The translations under genes and the position numbers were made by a program. DNA of 7,169 nucleotides from Bacillota bacterium (lineage in GTDB: Bacteria > Bacillota > Clostridia > Tissierellales > Sedimentibacteraceae): the NCBI GenBank assembly GCA_029239575.1, contig JARBUP010000144.1:1-7169 (forward strand). Direction: 5' to 3'. The notes beneath the pieces were generated by a model that saw nothing but the letters and a program-made list of their open reading frames with translations, was not told the origin of the DNA and did no database searches. Below are positions 6,522-7,169 of the stretch, in pieces (positions within the stretch are counted from its first letter, which is position 1; each line of letters opens with the position of its first letter).

Positions 6522-7169
6522 TTAAATATTTTTAACGGCATTTTCTAATTGTTCAAGGGCTCTTTTTAATGTTTCCCTTGGACATGCAATATTTATTCTT
6601 TGGAAGCCTTCACCGTCTTTACCAAACATTGTTCCAGAATCAAGCCATAATTTAGCTTTATTGATTATTATATCATTTAACTCTTCATCGCTTAAACCTA
6701 AGTCACTACAGTCAAGCCATATTAAATAAGTTCCTTGGGGTTCAATTAATTTTATTTGTGGTAGTCTTTCTGCGAAAAATGATCTTGCATAATCCAAATT
6801 GCTTTTTAAATATATTTTAAGTTCATCAAGCCATTCTCTACCGTGCTCATAAGCTGCTTGGCATGCAACTAATCCAAGGGAATTAAGTTGGCTGTAACCA
6901 CTTTTATTATATTCATTTATAAATGCTTTTCTTAAAGCGGTATCTTCAATAAAAATATTTGATACTTGAAGTCCAGCAATATTAAATGTTTTACTTGGAG
7001 CTGTGCATGTTACTGCTATTTTAGAAAACTCTGGTTTAATATTAGCAAAAACATGGTGTGTGTATCCATCATAAGTAAAATCCCCATGAATTTCATCAGA
7101 TACTACTGTTACTTTATATTTTAAACAAATATCGCCTAATTTAGTAAGCTCATCTTTAGTCCAAACTCT
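6522..7169 (-). CDS. MalY/PatB-type PLP-dependent aminotransferase / C-S lyase (partial, C-terminal part)
   Basis: The frame is open from the right edge to the TAA at 6522-6524, giving the C-terminal 215 residues; about 170-180 N-terminal residues of a typical 390-residue protein lie beyond the window. This is a fold-type I PLP enzyme. The visible part begins at VWTKDEL, then shows VVSDEIHGDF (Asp at 7095-7097 would contact the PLP pyridine nitrogen), CTAPSKTFNIAGLQ with the Schiff-base lysine at 6990-6992, GTYLIWLD, and the MalY/PatB C-terminal pattern SGTMFGKDGEGFQRINIACPR, whose Arg should bind the substrate carboxylate. SDEIH and SKTFN(I/L)AGL favour the cystathionine beta-lyase (MalY/PatB) group over aspartate or histidinol-phosphate aminotransferases. 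Beta-elimination of cystathionine or cysteine is the likely reaction, but aminotransferase or regulatory roles also occur in the group. It converges on the lactate operon and shows no functional link to it. Confidence 0.88.
   Translation of the reverse strand, partial: RVWTKDELTKLGDICLKYKVTVVSDEIHGDFTYDGYTHHVFANIKPEFSKIAVTCTAPSKTFNIAGLQVSNIFIEDTALRKAFINEYNKSGYSQLNSLGLVACQAAYEHGREWLDELKIYLKSNLDYARSFFAERLPQIKLIEPQGTYLIWLDCSDLGLSDEELNDIIINKAKLWLDSGTMFGKDGEGFQRINIACPRETLKRALEQLENAVKNI

Noticed and set aside
6522..6797. A separate small 91-residue protein beginning at a TTG at 6797
   Set aside because: The reading frame is open upstream to the window edge and encodes conserved MalY/PatB sequence, including the PLP lysine, so the TTG is an internal leucine codon.

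Overview
The window comes from a low-GC, AT-rich bacterium. Shine-Dalgarno sequences are strong (AAGGAGG-type), and AGA for arginine and A/T-ending codons dominate. Gene content and RNA signals fit an anaerobic Firmicute of the Clostridia type best. Another low-GC anaerobe such as a Fusobacterium cannot be excluded from sequence alone.

Positions 47-6423 on the + strand hold five tightly packed genes that read as one lactate-utilisation operon: an LctP-family lactate permease, ETF beta (etfB), ETF alpha with an N-terminal ferredoxin-like domain (etfA), an FAD-linked lactate dehydrogenase of the GlcD/LctD type, and a LarA nickel-pincer lactate racemase. The logic matches the lactate dehydrogenase/Etf system of Acetobacterium woodii (lctBCDEF). 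There, lactate oxidation with NAD+ is driven by simultaneous oxidation of reduced ferredoxin (electron confurcation). The permease brings lactate in, LarA interconverts L- and D-lactate, LctD oxidises lactate to pyruvate, and EtfAB joins the dehydrogenase electrons with ferredoxin electrons to reduce NAD+. Here the permease comes first, whereas in A. woodii it follows the dehydrogenase. No regulator and no larB/larC/larE cofactor genes are in the window. The only sizeable gap in the operon is 75 nt between permease and etfB; the other junctions are a 1-nt overlap or 10-11 nt gaps with the ribosome-binding site on or beside the upstream stop codon.

Positions 6424-6521 form a short convergent intergenic region with one strong hairpin (6459-6488) that can terminate transcription in both directions. 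From 6522 to the right edge, on the - strand, lies the C-terminal 215 residues of a MalY/PatB-type PLP-dependent aminotransferase/C-S lyase. Its N-terminus is outside the window.

I see no RNA genes, mobile elements, CRISPR arrays or long repeats. The system is recognisable rather than new. The points most worth a second look are in EtfA: a ferredoxin domain reduced to exactly the four cysteines of one cluster, and a phenylalanine where the flavin-contacting histidine of classical ETFs would be. ETF beta also departs from its family signature.
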